From: Brachynemurus nebulosus
Lineage: Eukaryota > Arthropoda > Insecta > Neuroptera > Myrmeleontidae
DNA length: 64,000 nucleotides
Direction of reading: 5' to 3'
Assembly (NCBI GenBank): GCA_035578155.1
Contig: JAPWDM010000001.1
Span: 78,125,472-78,189,471 of the forward strand
Below are positions 23,242 to 35,620 of this stretch, in pieces. The notes beneath the pieces are model-generated. The model saw only the letters and a program-made list of their open reading frames with translations, was not told the origin of the DNA and did not search any database. How positions within the stretch are numbered: the first letter of the stretch is position 1; every line of letters begins with the position of its first letter. A program made the translations under genes and the position numbers.

Positions 23242-23604
23242 TTTTCAAAATTTTATTTTAGAAAATAATAAGTAAGTAACTACCTACGTTATTTGTTTAA
23301 GGTTTAAATACTTCAACGAATAAATGTTTAAATGGTTGAAACAGATTCAAAATTCTAAGTATTGAAGTCGATGAGTCCATTCTTTAAAAAAATAGGTAGG
23401 CATAAGTATTAAGTACATAAGTCTGCTTTAATTTTTTCTTTATAATATAAAAATAATAAATATTTTTATCAATGTCACTCTCGCCCGCTCCCGTTCCCGT
23501 GTAAAAATCTTTCTACCAGCCCGTTTTCAAAAAATATACCCGTTCCCGTCGGGTGCCGACGGTACCCATTTTTTTCCCGTCCGATCAACATCCCTAGTCC
23601 GAAC

Positions 23605-23982
23605 TCCTTAATTACGTCGAATTCAAGAATTCTGAGGTGCTGCTGAGAGTGGAATAATCATTGTATAACATTTATAAAAAGAAAAAAAAATATCACAGTT
23701 TATAATACTAATAATATTACAATTAAACAATAAATAAAGAATAGATAACGAATTTACTCTAGAGAAAGAAAGAAATGCGTACCCCATTTGTGTATGTCTA
23801 TGAAACTGACCTCGGATTGGACTCCTTGGAAGCCAAGGCTTAACTAGCGATGTTGACTGGCCTGCCTTGACTGCTCTTGGACCGAACGAACGAATTTTTT
23901 TATAGTAAAATATTTTGCTGAAATATGCATTTTACAGAAGTAAAATAATAATAGTAGTACAAGTTTATGTTATTTGTATGCA
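23605..23982. other. Spacer without gene
   Basis: Nothing recognised between the hAT right end and the MITE copy 2. The sequence is ordinary AT-rich DNA. Confidence 0.4.
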
Positions 23983-23984
23983 TA

Positions 23985-25052
23985 CCGTAATTGCGGGTTA
24001 CTTGAGCCCTGTGGTGTAACTTGAGCCCAAAACGGAAAAAGTATTATTTTCTGTTTTGTGCTTATATTAGTCAGTAGCAGAAGTAAGTTAGATGTTTAGC
24101 TAGTAGGTAACAGCAGTAGGTTTACGGTGTTTAAGTTTAGGTAGTTCTGAAAATTGACACTAGAGGTAAGGCACGTGTTGTTTACTCTCTGTTTGAAGTT
24201 GATGTTTTGTTATGTTGCTAACTTTTGACTGTAAAAGTAATTGTGGTAGTCTACAAAGAGAGGTAAGTATATAATTTTATTACTTTGTTCATTACTAAAC
24301 TAATTTCAGATATGTTCATCTGCCAACCATTCTTTTTTCCGTTAATTTTTTAAATTAAGGTTTTGATAAATCAGTAAAATAACCTTAAAATTAGGGTAAC
24401 TTGAGCCCACTATAACTTTGGTATAAAATGGTGCAAGACTATAGCAGAAATTCCTAAAAGTCCTAAACCGTTGGACAAGTTCGTTAACCAGGCATGCCCG
24501 ATGCCCAAAACATGTTATTTTTAGAAATTTTCGTGAAAAAAATTAACTTTTTCCCAAAATTTCTCCTTATTCAAAAATTTTTATACTGTTGGAACGAGGA
24601 GAAAAAATCACACAAAAAAGGTCTTTAAGCTATTACTCTATGTCAACTAGTTTCCGAGAAAAACTAATTTTTGTAAACGGAAATTCGCTACGTTATGCAG
24701 GATGCTGCGATAAGAGTATTAAATAAGTAAAGTTCCTTATATGTTTGTACAATGTTTTAATTAGTAACCAACATCCTACATGGTCTCAAACTGTTTTCAA
24801 ATGAAAATCACCTGGAAATTTAGGTTTGGGCTCAAGTAACCCGATCTTGAGGTTAACTTGAGCCCAAAATCTAAAAAGCTATAAAATTTATGAGCCATAA
24901 GAAAAAGATCCATATTATATAATAAACTAACCGTAGTCATATATAGATTAATATACTGAATTTCCTATCCCAAATAAGTATAACCGTTACGCTTAATTTT
25001 TGAAATTATCAGATGATTTGCGAATCTAGGCTCAAGTTACCCGCAAACACGG
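23985..25052. mobile_element. Non-autonomous TA-flanked MITE, copy 2
   Basis: Ends CCGTAATTGCGGGTTACTTG and its complement ...CCCGCAAACACGG are flanked by TA at 23983-23984 and 25053-25054. The outer parts align, inverted, with 3040-3887 in the intron of host gene 1. The central part (about 24440-24725) differs: it contains the 41-base motif (GGAAATTCGCTACGTTATGC, 24681-24700) shared with the arrays at 39.2 and 41.7 kb. No transposase is present. Confidence 0.75.
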
Positions 25053-25054
25053 TA

Positions 25055-25364
25055 CTTCATCAAAAATTTGTAAATAAACATCGTAAATAAAAATATTGAA
25101 ATATTAAAACAACACAATACTAGAACATAAATATTGATAATAAAGACCCGTTCGTTACAATAAACAAAATTATTAAGTCATTTATGAGTTTACTCTGAAG
25201 ATCGTTGACAGACTGAAAACGCGTTAAGTAATAAAATTATTTGAACAGTGACATTACACAAACTAATTATAACTTTAACTGCTTTTTTAATATAACAGTG
25301 TGAAACTAGCCCATGAATTTTAAAAATTTAAAAATAAATAATACAGCTCCTTTGAACTTCGTTT
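25055..25364. other. Non-coding stretch with a hammerhead-like motif
   Basis: No gene. The only structure noticed is the hammerhead-like motif at 25189-25232. Confidence 0.4.
25189..25232 (+). ncRNA. Hammerhead-like motif 4
   Basis: Stem I TTTACT pairs with AGTAAT (five of six), the core is CTGAAGA, stem II is weak (GTT-GACA-GAC), then the box GAAA, the palindrome ACGCGT and the triplet TTA before AGTAAT. It shares stem I, core and stem III with motifs 1-3, but no other Penelope sequence is recognisable around it. Confidence 0.4.
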
Positions 25365-25434
25365 GTATATTTTGTTTATTGTGTTTAGCATATGAATCTG
25401 TTCTGCAAAACAGAGAAGGAAATATAGTGTTCAT

Positions 25435-25522
<88 letters not shown>

Positions 25523-25633
25523 ATATATAGCTTTTTATTTTGTTTGGAATATGAACACCTGGAATGAACACCATATTTCCTTCTCTGTTTTGCAGAACAG
25601 ATTCATATGCTAAACACATTAAACAAAATATAC
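25365..25633. repeat. 70-bp inverted repeat with (TA)n at its centre
   Basis: Arms 25365-25434 and 25564-25633 are near-perfect complements (they share CATATGAATCTGTTCTGCA). The centre is a (TA)n tract of about 90 bases (25438-25529) plus a short unique piece. The whole would fold into one long hairpin. Confidence 0.8.
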
Positions 25634-25639
25634 CCGTTT

Positions 25640-26288
25640 ACACGGCACTTTTTGTCTGTACCCCGAAGGGTAAACAGATACAAAAAAGTTTTGAAATAGC
25701 CGGCGCTAGCGCTCAAAATTTTGACATCTTAATTTTATTAGTATCCTTCGATAGAGATTCCCTTGTATTCGTTTGTACTTCTTTCATTTCATTTATATCT
25801 CAAAGGGTTCGAAGATACCCGACACTCAAAATTCTAGATATAGAGAAATTCGTATATTTTCGAAATATTCAAATTTTGAAAACAGCATCGATACACATTC
25901 GTTCGTATCCGTTTATACCTCTTTTATTTTCGCTTGTACCTCAACTGATTCGGAGATTCATGGTATCCGAAATTCTAGGTAGAACTAACTTGTTTTTTAA
26001 TATATCTAAACTTTGAGAACAGCATTCAGTAGAGATTAGCTTATGTCCGTTTGAAGCTCATTACAACTGGTTGGTACAATCTTTTTTTTCTTTTTTTTTA
26101 CAATAATTAAAAATTAAACATATAAATCTTGAACAAGGTTTAAATTTTGACAATAATTAAACAATAGTTAATTTTCAAAAGTCAAGGTATTTCGAAAGTC
26201 AGGTCCGGATATTCAAACTGAGAAAATAGTATTTGACAGAGATTCGCTTATTACCTCTTTTCTTTTCGTTTATACTTTAAAAGATTCA
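25640..26288. repeat. ~150-bp tandem repeat array, left part
   Basis: Units of about 150 bases repeat with the blocks GTATCCGTTTATACCTCTT, CGAAATTCTAGGTA and AAATTTTGAAAACAGCAT. The array resumes at 29149-29340 on the other side of the Harbinger element, so the element landed inside it. The open frame across 25564-26016 follows the repeat and is not a gene. Confidence 0.6.
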
Positions 26289-26479
26289 CAGCCGGTTTTA
26301 CATTCATAATTTTAAAGGTACTTTAACTAAAGCTACTTTAAACTTAAAGTCGACTTTATTCCTAACATCGTTTTACAATGAACTAGGTTGCATATTTTAG
26401 TTAAAGGACTGTTAACTGTTGCATGTATAAAACGAACTATAAATGAACATACTAAATTTTGGATTTAGAAGAAATTACT

Positions 26480-26728
26480 ATGGAAACGGAAAATCAAAAA
26501 AGATGCGTTTCATTCGTTTGTCGTTTCATTACTACAAGTGAAATCAGAATAGGACAATTGTTTTATTTTAAAGAAATTTATAATTCATATAAAAAAGAAA
26601 TGGAACATAAAAGAAATCGTTCGGCTAATTTTACGATGGAAGAAAACTTAATTTTAGTACAAGAAGTTAAAATTTTCAAAAATATGATTGAAAATAAGCA
26701 AACAAATAAAATTACTATACAGGAAAAG
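26480..26728 (+). CDS. Harbinger Myb/SANT-like protein, exon 1
   Basis: The first in-frame ATG is at 26480; 83 codons follow, then a donor GTACGC at 26729 in phase 0. The segment NRSANFTMEENLILVQEVKI is the first helix of a Myb/SANT-like DNA-binding domain (MADF/trihelix type) as found in the accessory protein of Harbinger transposons. With exon 2 the product is 339 residues. The accessory protein is known in this superfamily to help the transposase enter the nucleus and reach the element ends. Confidence 0.7.
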
Positions 26729-26808
26729 GTACGCCAAATTGTTATTTTATATTTGTGAATAATTGTGTTTTTTACTTAATTTTATCATTATTTGAATTTG
26801 GTTTTTAG

Positions 26809-27579
26809 GACAATTGTTGGAAAAAAATTACCGAAAAATTTAATTGCCAAACTGGCAAAAATCGGACAGCTGACCAATTGAAAACGAAGTACGATAATTT
26901 AAAAACCAAAGCTAAAAAATATGCAGCAGTTAGGAACTCAAGTATGAAAAAAACAGGAGGAGGACCGCCGGAAACAAAAGAAGATCGTATTTACGAATTA
27001 ATAATTTCGATATTAAATCCGAAAACTGTTTTTGGTGAAAAGTCAGAATTCGATGACGACGCCGATTTTTTCTTAACGCCATCTACATTTTCATCTCCAC
27101 CACCCTATCCACTCCTTTCACCAAATATTCAGACCACATCAAATTCAGATATTACATCGACACCATCTTCATCATTTGTATCAGTACCACTTCCACCTAA
27201 ATCACCCATACCATCTACTTCAAGGTTATCACCAGTACCATCTGTTTCCCTTTTATCACCAGTTCCTTTATTAACTCCCCAATCATCACCAATACCACCT
27301 AGTTCCCAAATAGAATTTCAAGAAATCCCATCCACTCCAAATTTACCGCTCCCAAAAAAGCCAAAACTTTTAAAACCTGATGAACATAGATCATCATCAC
27401 CACCATCTTCATCTACCATAACACATTACAAAAGAGACGTTAAAAAAAAGAGAATTTCAAGTGCTGAATTGCGAGACACCTTTTACGAGTTAGCACAAAT
27501 AAAAATTGAATATTTAAAAGAAAAAATTAAAACAGAAAAATTAAAACAGGAAGAAATAAAACGAAAGGATGAGTTGTAA
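26809..27579 (+). CDS. Harbinger Myb/SANT-like protein, exon 2
   Basis: The exon begins after GGTTTTTAG in phase 0 and stops at 27577-27579. It completes the DNA-binding domain (DNCWKKITEKFNCQTGKNRT, then QLKTKYDNLKTKAKKY and the GGGPP turn). The middle is a long Pro/Ser-rich linker (about residues 170-270) and the end is a predicted coiled coil rich in Lys and Glu (IKIEYLKEKIKTEKLKQEEI). The 3' end lies only about 27 bases from the stop codon of the convergent transposase gene. Confidence 0.7.
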   Translation, partial: DNCWKKITEKFNCQTGKNRTADQLKTKYDNLKTKAKKYAAVRNSSMKKTGGGPPETKEDRIYELIISILNPKTVFGEKSEFDDDADFFLTPSTFSSPPPYPLLSPNIQTTSNSDITSTPSSSFVSVPLPPKSPIPSTSRLSPVPSVSLLSPVPLLTPQSSPIPPSSQIEFQEIPSTPNLPLPKKPKLLKPDEHRSSSPPSSSTITHYKRDVKKKRISSAELRDTFYELAQIKIEYLKEKIKTEKLKQEEIKRKDEL

Positions 27580-27606
27580 TTAAAAAATTATACTTTATGT
27601 AAATTA

Positions 27607-28184
27607 TCACATATTAATAAAATATTCATTTAACAAAGTTTGTCTTGTAGTATTTTCTTGCATGTCTGCCCCCTCAAAAAATCTATTGATGTTCAATAAG
27701 TCGTTTTCAATAATTTCCTCTACATCTGGCGGCAGCTGTGGCAATATTTCTCTAGAGTTGATTGCAATATTATTTAAAATTGCTGTTGCGACAATGATTC
27801 CTTTAGTGGTTTCCTTTTTCAAGCGAATACCCAATGCTAAAATTGGGAACCTCCGTTTCCAGACCCCGTAGCTTCTTTCTACAACATTCCTCGTCCTTAT
27901 GTGGGCATTATTATAGGATATCTGTACCCTATTATTTGTATTCAGCAATGGAGTTAACAAGTAATTGGTGTTGGCATACCCATTATCTCCAAGTAATATC
28001 TTATTGCCAAATACTCCATCAATAAATTGATTTTTTATTTGGCTCCCATTAAAAATTGTTTGATCGTGTGATGACCCCGGCCACCTTGCGACTATATTCC
28101 TAATTTTTAATTTTTCATCGCAAATAGTTTGAACATTATAAGAAAAATAACCTTTTCTATTTCTGTAAATTTCGCCATCATTAC
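27607..28184 (-). CDS. HARBI1-like transposase, exon 3 (catalytic)
   Basis: The last and largest coding exon (191 codons plus stop) starts after TTTTCAG at 28184 in phase with exon 2. It holds the DDE_4 superfamily core: ARWPGSSHDQTIF, then LLGDNGYANTNYLLTPL with the second catalytic Asp, and RNVVERSYGVWKRRFPILAL with the Glu. Whole protein: three exons, 359 residues, close to the ~350 of HARBI1. It is a nuclease/transposase that cuts and pastes the element. No stop or frameshift was found. Confidence 0.8.
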
Positions 28185-28274
28185 CTGAAAAGAACAATAG
28201 TTTATGCTAATGTTTACACAATTAAAAAAATAAAATAAATAAATAAATAATAAAAATTAATTTTAAATACATAC

Positions 28275-28561
28275 CCGGGGACTGAATTCGAATATGTGTA
28301 CAATCAATACACCCAATCACTCGGGGAAATCTGGCGATATTGTAAAATCCCAGACATGTCGAGTTAATTTCTGCCTCGGTATTCGGCATTTTAATGTATG
28401 TCGCACGGTGTCGAGCAATTGCAAAACTCACACGCCGTACAACGATACATGCCGTACTTTTTGATACCCCCGAAAAATCTGCTACCGCTAGGAGCATATT
28501 TCCGGTAGCATAAAATCTTAGGGTTAAAAGTAACTGTTGAAGGGGTTCCAAATAACGATTT
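28275..28561 (-). CDS. HARBI1-like transposase, exon 2
   Basis: This exon lies between acceptor TTTTTTAG and donor GTATGT with matching phases (2 in, 1 out). It includes the helix-turn-helix segment (LRFYATGNMLLAVADFSGVS, then KSTACIVVRRV) and the first catalytic Asp in FPRVIGCIDCTHIRIQSP. The first intron is 71 bases and the second 90 bases, typical of insect genes. Confidence 0.8.
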
Positions 28562-28632
28562 CTAAAAAATAAAAATTCGAATTTGAAATAATTAACTTTA
28601 AATAAACTTTACTTTTTTTAAGAAAATATTAC

Positions 28633-28847
28633 CTTTGCTTTGGAAATTTTATTTCATTTTCAATAAGTCCAAAAATTTCCATGACGGTTTCTTTATATAA
28701 GCGAAAACGCTTTTGGAATTCTTCATCATTCCAAAAATTAAAATTATCTTTTCTTCGTAAAAATCGTTTTGGTGCCCTTAATTGGAACAAAATATATTGT
28801 TCGATTTCAAAATCGGAATCACTTTCGGAATCGGAATCGCTACTCAT
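28633..28847 (-). CDS. HARBI1-like transposase, exon 1
   Basis: The ATG (28845-28847) opens a short acidic leader (MSSDSDSESDSDFEIEQY) and then a basic segment (RAPKRFLRRKDNFNFWNDEE) common at the N terminus of Harbinger transposases. A donor GTAATA follows at 28632 in phase 2. The region upstream (28850-29145) is the terminal part of the element and holds its promoter, though no TATA box stood out. Confidence 0.75.
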
Positions 28848-29148
28848 TTTTTACAAATATTTTATAACAGAAATCCAAATATTTTTACAAAACACTTCAA
28901 ATATTTTATAGAAAAATTCGTTATGTACAAAATAAAACGATAATAATCACGATAATCGCTACTGACAGATGTTAAAGTCGACTTTAAATATTAAAAGTCG
29001 AGATAATTCTTATTTTATTTTAAAGCCAACTTTTACACTAACGGGACTTTAAATTTGATTGTAAAACAGTACCAAAAATAAAATCAGTTTTAAAGTTGGC
29101 TTTAGTGTTAAAGTCGGCTTTAAATGTGAATGTAAAACCGGCCGTCAG

Positions 29149-29368
29149 AGATATACGGTACTGGAAATTCTAGGTAAAATTAAATATTTTTTGGAGATAT
29201 TACAAATTTGTAAACACCATTCGACAGAGATTTTTTTGTGTCCGCTTGTATACCTTTTTGATTCATTTATACCTCAACCATTCCGAAAGTACTACTTTTT
29301 TTAATTTTCGACTTAATGGTAAAATGATAATCTAGTTATTTTTAAAAGTCTAAAAATTATTTAAACGA
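29149..29368. repeat. ~150-bp array, continuation right of Harbinger
   Basis: The blocks AGAGATATACGGTACTGG, AAATTCTAGGTAAAATT and CATTTATACCTCAACC resume the repeat unit seen at 25640-26288. Reading across the element shows that it was inserted into an existing array. Confidence 0.55.
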
Positions 29369-29372
29369 GTAC

Positions 29373-30512
29373 TGTGGCGTTGTGCCACACATCAAAATAC
29401 TGAAATCTTCCTCTATCGAAATAAAATCAAAAATCGATATATATAGAGCCACCTGTTGAAAAATTATTTAACCTTTACAGAAATTTTGAAATAGAAAACT
29501 GGTTTGCACATAGAATAAATATTCAAATATTTTAAAAACCTTTAATTTATTTTTAATTAAGAACTTGTTTACAAAAAAACATTTTTTTTAATTATGTAAT
29601 CTATTGTATAAAACATTCTAGAACATTTCTGCAAAACAGAACGAAAATTAAACTTGATATTGATAAAATTCTCTCTCTGATAATTTGACCGTTGAAGGGG
29701 TTACATCTTCTTCTATCGGGTTCAACTTAACTTTTAATAATCGATATTCGATATTTGATTTTCGTTCTGAACGTTTGCATTTGACTTTGCGGAAGACATT
29801 TAACGTATGATGTACATTGTTAATTAAATCTTGTAAAAATTACCGATTGTAAAATTGAAGATCAGAGAGTGTTAACTGGAGGAATTATATCATTAATTTT
29901 TTTTTTATTTCTAAAAAAATTAATAAAATCGGAGAAACGAATTTGTCGACTTTTTTTTTATTTAAACATTGAACCTTAAACTTGGACGGATTTTTTGGGG
30001 AGTGCCTCCGGGAGAATTTAATTATTGAAGTTTCGGAACTGCCGGACTCGCGGCACTAAACCTTGTGGTATACCGCCCGATTAGTCAAGGTTCCCGCCAT
30101 CTCGGATTCTAATTTGGTAAGTCGGTAATTTTTTATTTTTTTGGGGTTGCGTCGCCCTAAACCGATACCTATTGGATCCATTTTCTCCTGATCCCTCCAG
30201 CGACTCCCGACCTTGTAATTATACGTAATTTTTAGACGCTCTATCCAGTCAAGAAATTTGGAAATAATTTTTTTTTTTGATTTTATTTAACCCTTTGACG
30301 ACATAAGGGACAAACTATCTAACCAGTAGTGGGATACCCGGAAATTCACGCCTCAAAATATAAACTTACGGGCCCAGCACAAAACTGCCAACTCTCAGGA
30401 TAGGAAATTTTTAGGATCCACTACTAGATTGACGGAGCGAACTACTGGGACTGTGTGTGTAAATTTCGCTCCCCAATAACCCCGAAGGGATTATTTGGAT
30501 TACTACGCCACA
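29373..30512. mobile_element. Solo LTR (1.14 kb)
   Basis: It starts TGTGGCGTTGTG and ends TACTACGCCACA, i.e. TG...CA with a short terminal inverted repeat, and is flanked by a perfect 4-bp duplication GTAC (29369-29372, 30513-30516). There is no internal coding region. A 4-bp duplication and a ~1-kb size fit an LTR left by recombination between the two ends of a Ty3/Gypsy-type element. Confidence 0.75.
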
Positions 30513-30516
30513 GTAC

Positions 30517-30874
30517 AAACCATATTCATTCGAATGTGGTCTCCAAAGTTTACATATCTAGGAAAACAGGAAAATAATTTCATTTTAACTCGAATTTTAA
30601 ATACTGTGTATCTCCGAAATCCTTGAAGTACAAACAAAAAGAACAGAACTACAAACAGGTACAAACGAATTTTTATCGACTGCCGTTTACAAATTTCGAA
30701 TTTTTCTAAAAGTAACCAACTTTACTCTACCTAAAATTTCGAGTACCGTGTTCCTCCGGACTCTATGAGGCACAAACGAAGAGGAAAGAGGTACAAACGG
30801 ATACAGATTTATTAATAACTATTTGACAAAAGTGATTTTGGCTGAAATTCCAGTCAAATGTGATATTAAACGTA
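30517..30874. repeat. ~150-bp repeat array in inverted orientation
   Basis: The blocks AGAGGTACAAACGGATACAG and TACCTAAAATTTCGAGTACC are reverse complements of the unit at 25640-26288. At least two degenerate units are present, so the array flips orientation across the solo LTR. Confidence 0.5.
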
Positions 30875-30882
30875 GCGTGCAG

Positions 30883-32144
30883 CAGTGGCGACGCGTGAAA
30901 TTATTACCTGGGGAGACAGTCTTTTTTTACTATAATATTTTTAAATAGACTTATTTTGTATCTATTTTTATTATCTGTAGTCTTTCTCAGCCTTATTAAA
31001 GTGTTTTTCTATAACAGACCTTCTGACTTCGCACTTTGATTGTAAAATAAAAATGTCGAAATTTTTGACCAGCCATTGGTGCTTACTGCGCTAAAAGATA
31101 TTAAAATTTTTGTTTTGTTTTGCGATTAATCTGAATTAAAGGTCTTCAAAAAATTTAAAATTTTAAAATAAGTAGTTCTGAAATTAGTCCCTTAGATATA
31201 TTGTAGTTTTTAAATTAGATTAATATTTTATTATTTCTAAAGAAAAAAGGGAAAAAATTAAAACTTTTAATGTAACAAACTTAAACAGACAGTAAAGAAA
31301 AACCAATTGAAAATAAATACAAATTTTATTCAAAGGTTCCAATATTTAAATAATAAATAACAAAATCTAAAATTAATTAAAAAATATAAAAAAACTGAAC
31401 TGAACCAACTAGCCATTAACTACTAACAAAAATATTTGAATTTTATGTAGGTAACAATATAGACTATAGACATTATAGACTGGTGTACGTATATACCAGT
31501 AACCAAAGCCATACGTCGCGGTGCATACATATTATACTGGAGACAACCATCGTAGTGTCTACCTTGGCACTGCATAGAAATAGATATTCAATTATTGTTT
31601 CAGTTTTTTTATTACTATTTAAAAAGTACTGAATATATTTTGATAATTTTTGCACTATTAAGAAGAATACTACATTTTACATATAGATAAGAAAAAATTA
31701 TTCCAAAATTTTTCTTAGTTTTTGAGTAATAATGATGTAAAAATATTGGAGAATACTTCATACATACATGCAGACTGTGTGTGTGTGAATGTGTAAATGG
31801 GTAGTTGCCACACATACATGCAGACTCAGGATAAAAAAAAATAAAAATGTCTTTTGCCTTTAAATATATATTTGTAACGTGCTTATAACTTACCTATCTT
31901 CATTCTGTGTGACCACAGAGGCTCATATTTTTCAGGTTATATGTATATATTATTGTATATGGATGTAAACGTATATATATTATATATTCATATATACGTT
32001 TTATTTGAAAATGTGAATGTATTGAAAATGGCCAATATTATAAAACGTAATTATTTTAAATTTTCTAGAGGATTTTAAATTTTATGAAATTAATTTTTTT
32101 AGGGAGACACTGTCTCCCTTGTCTACTCCTACGCGTCGCCACTG
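30883..32144. mobile_element. Non-autonomous hAT related to the 7482-19149 element
   Basis: It starts CAGTGGCGACGCGTG and ends CACGCG-type ...CGCGTCGCCACTG, and the subterminal GGGAGACAGTGTCTCCC motif is shared with the large hAT. The flanks are GCGTGCAG (30875-30882) and GCCTGCAG (32145-32152), 7 of 8 bases identical. The interior is AT-rich with no transposase. Confidence 0.75.
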
Positions 32145-32310
32145 GCCTGCAGTCGAAAGTGGTTTCAAGTGGTTACAAGTTTCAAGTGGTATAAAATATA
32201 ATTTTTCTACAATCATAATAGAAAGTAGGTTTTTGCACTCTGTGAAGGAGGCGAAAAATTTTTGTTTGCTTTAAAGCGAAAGGTAGTATTTCATCGCTCA
32301 ACATATTACA

Positions 32311-32856
32311 GCTGAACTCTTTTTTATACGGTCCTTTTTTGTGCGATTTTTAAATGCGGTTTTTTTATGCAGTTTGTAAAAAATGGCCATTAAAATGCAT
32401 AATGTGAATCAAAATCACGAGACAGTAAGAAACTTAAACAATTACTATAATAACCTTCTTTGATAAAAATTCTTTTTAACGGCTTTTAAGCATTTAATCA
32501 ATACATTGCATAAGAACATAAGTTATTGCATCATTAATTTTGTTAAAGATGTATTTTTCAAAATTTTCATAATATTATAAAATTGAAATGAAATGTTTCT
32601 ACGTGTAAATTAATGCTTTATCTTGTTTATAGAAGCAACTTCTAAGGAAATTTCTAAGGAAGTTTTGACCGTTTTAAGTGATGTTTTTTTCGATTAAACT
32701 TTTTTTATGCGGTCCCAACCAACCGCACAAAAAAAAGTTTTTTGTACAATTTGGATCGAACTATACTTTTTATAACTATTTATGATATTTTTGAATATAT
32801 TTTTTTTGTGCGATTTTTTTATGCGGTCTCTATCCACCGCACAAAAAAAGTTCAGC
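32311..32856. mobile_element. Probable MITE with GCTGAACT ends
   Basis: The ends GCTGAACTCTTTTTTATACG and the complement of ...AAAAAAAGTTCAGC are inverted repeats, and TTTTTTATGCGGT-like blocks are repeated near both ends. It is non-coding. The target duplication is unclear. Confidence 0.5.
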
Positions 32857-34440
<1,584 letters not shown>

Positions 34441-34444
34441 GTGA

Positions 34445-35600
34445 GTTGGTGCATCAGTTGGAATGAAAAAGGTCATAGCACGCCCACAGCCTCCCAGAAT
34501 TAACGCAGAGGGTTGAAATTTTGTATGTTGATAAAATTTGTACTTAGGGTGCGCTTTTAGGAGGTTTTAATATTTTACCCCCACCCCCACCATTTTTAAG
34601 CTACAATTTCATGCTTTTCCGACGTTTTAGAATTTTGTGTCACGCAAAGAGGCCCCCCCAAATAATCCTAGAGGGCTGAAATTTTGTAAGTTAATATCCA
34701 GGCATTGCTTTTTGGAGGTTTCAACTTTTAACCCGCCCCCCCCCCCCCACGATTTTTACGCCAATATTTCCTTGATTTTTTTTGCTTTTTTTCTGACACA
34801 CCTAGAAACTCTCAAAGTGAACCTAGGCGGCTGATGTTTTGTATATGTATTGAATTAGTATCCAGTTAATGCCTTTTGGGAATTCCACATTATCTTCCCC
34901 CTCCCCCCACTTCTCCCATTTTTACATCGGAATTCAATGGTATGGGTTATATGTGTTTAAAATGATTTATTTTCATACTAATACAAGTAGGGATAGTAAA
35001 TTTACAAAAAAAAAAAAAAAAAACGAACTGTTATAATAAACGTAATAAATACTGTAATTTAAGAAATGCTATTAAAGTCAGTTTTTATTTATAAAATATG
35101 ATTTTTGGAGAACATATTTTTAAATAAGATTCCTAAAAAAATAATTGTTTAATTTTATTGTTATTTTTTTTTTTTTTCATTAACTTACAGCTACGATACA
35201 ATTACCAAAATTTTTTTACCGGCTTCTTTCTACGATCCACACAACATATAATTATTCAGAATTATTTTCCGGGTGTGTCATAATAAAAAAAAATTAAATG
35301 TCCGAAAATATTTTTTTAAAGATAGTTATAGGCTTCCGGGTACTCAGTCAATCGAAAATCGTTTACGAATTTTGAATATATTCATAAAAACATTTGTGAC
35401 TGCCTTGTTTTTGAAAAAAAAAATTAATCGACTAAAATCTTCAAACTGCTCGACAGCCCGACAATTGTCATCAATTTTGAAACCATCAAAATGACAATCC
35501 GCCTGTAGCCTTTCAATCACATTTAGATATCTCGAAAATACCGAAGATGTAGAGAAAAATTCGACTCCCGTGATGGGGCTCCTGAGCTCACAGCGTTTTT
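34445..35600 (-). repeat. Family F dispersed repeat, copy 1
   Basis: In the opposite orientation to the copies at 39960 and 44040. Recurring lines are TTCAGCCCTCTAGGTTTATT (complement) and C-rich blocks (near 34736-34749). The start, at its right end, has the complement of GGGGCCCCATCACGG (near 35570). A T-tract lies at about 35598-35620. There is no coding capacity; short frames across it are incidental. Confidence 0.55.
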
Positions 35601-35620
35601 TTTTTTTTTTTTTTTTTTAT

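Larger units (their letters stand above)
19349..23596 (-). mobile_element. hAT element with BED-finger transposase
   Basis: Ends read TAGAGATGTCGTCGG at the left and the complement of TAGGGATGTTGATCGG at the right, flanked by the 8-bp duplication GTTCGAAC (19341-19348) and GTCCGAAC (23597-23604, one mismatch). The transposase runs on the minus strand but is interrupted by a 1.25-kb insertion. Subterminal regions are rich in CCCGTTCCCG motifs, including a 30-bp minisatellite. Termini, duplication length and protein all agree on hAT. Confidence 0.8.
26292..29145. mobile_element. PIF/Harbinger transposon, apparently complete
   Basis: Inverted termini CCGGTTTTACATTCA (26292) and TGAATGTAAAACCGG near 29140 enclose two convergent genes, a Myb/SANT-like protein and a HARBI1-type transposase, the standard two-gene set of this superfamily. 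Subterminal AAAGTCGACTTTA-like repeats occur at both ends. CAG trinucleotides at 26289-26291 and 29146-29148 may be the 3-bp duplication, although this is not the usual TWA. Both genes have clean splice sites and no internal stop, so the element could be recent. Confidence 0.8.

Noticed and set aside
25564..26016. 150-codon frame
   Set aside because: It runs through units of the ~150-bp array and repeats itself at the DNA level, and no protein family is visible.
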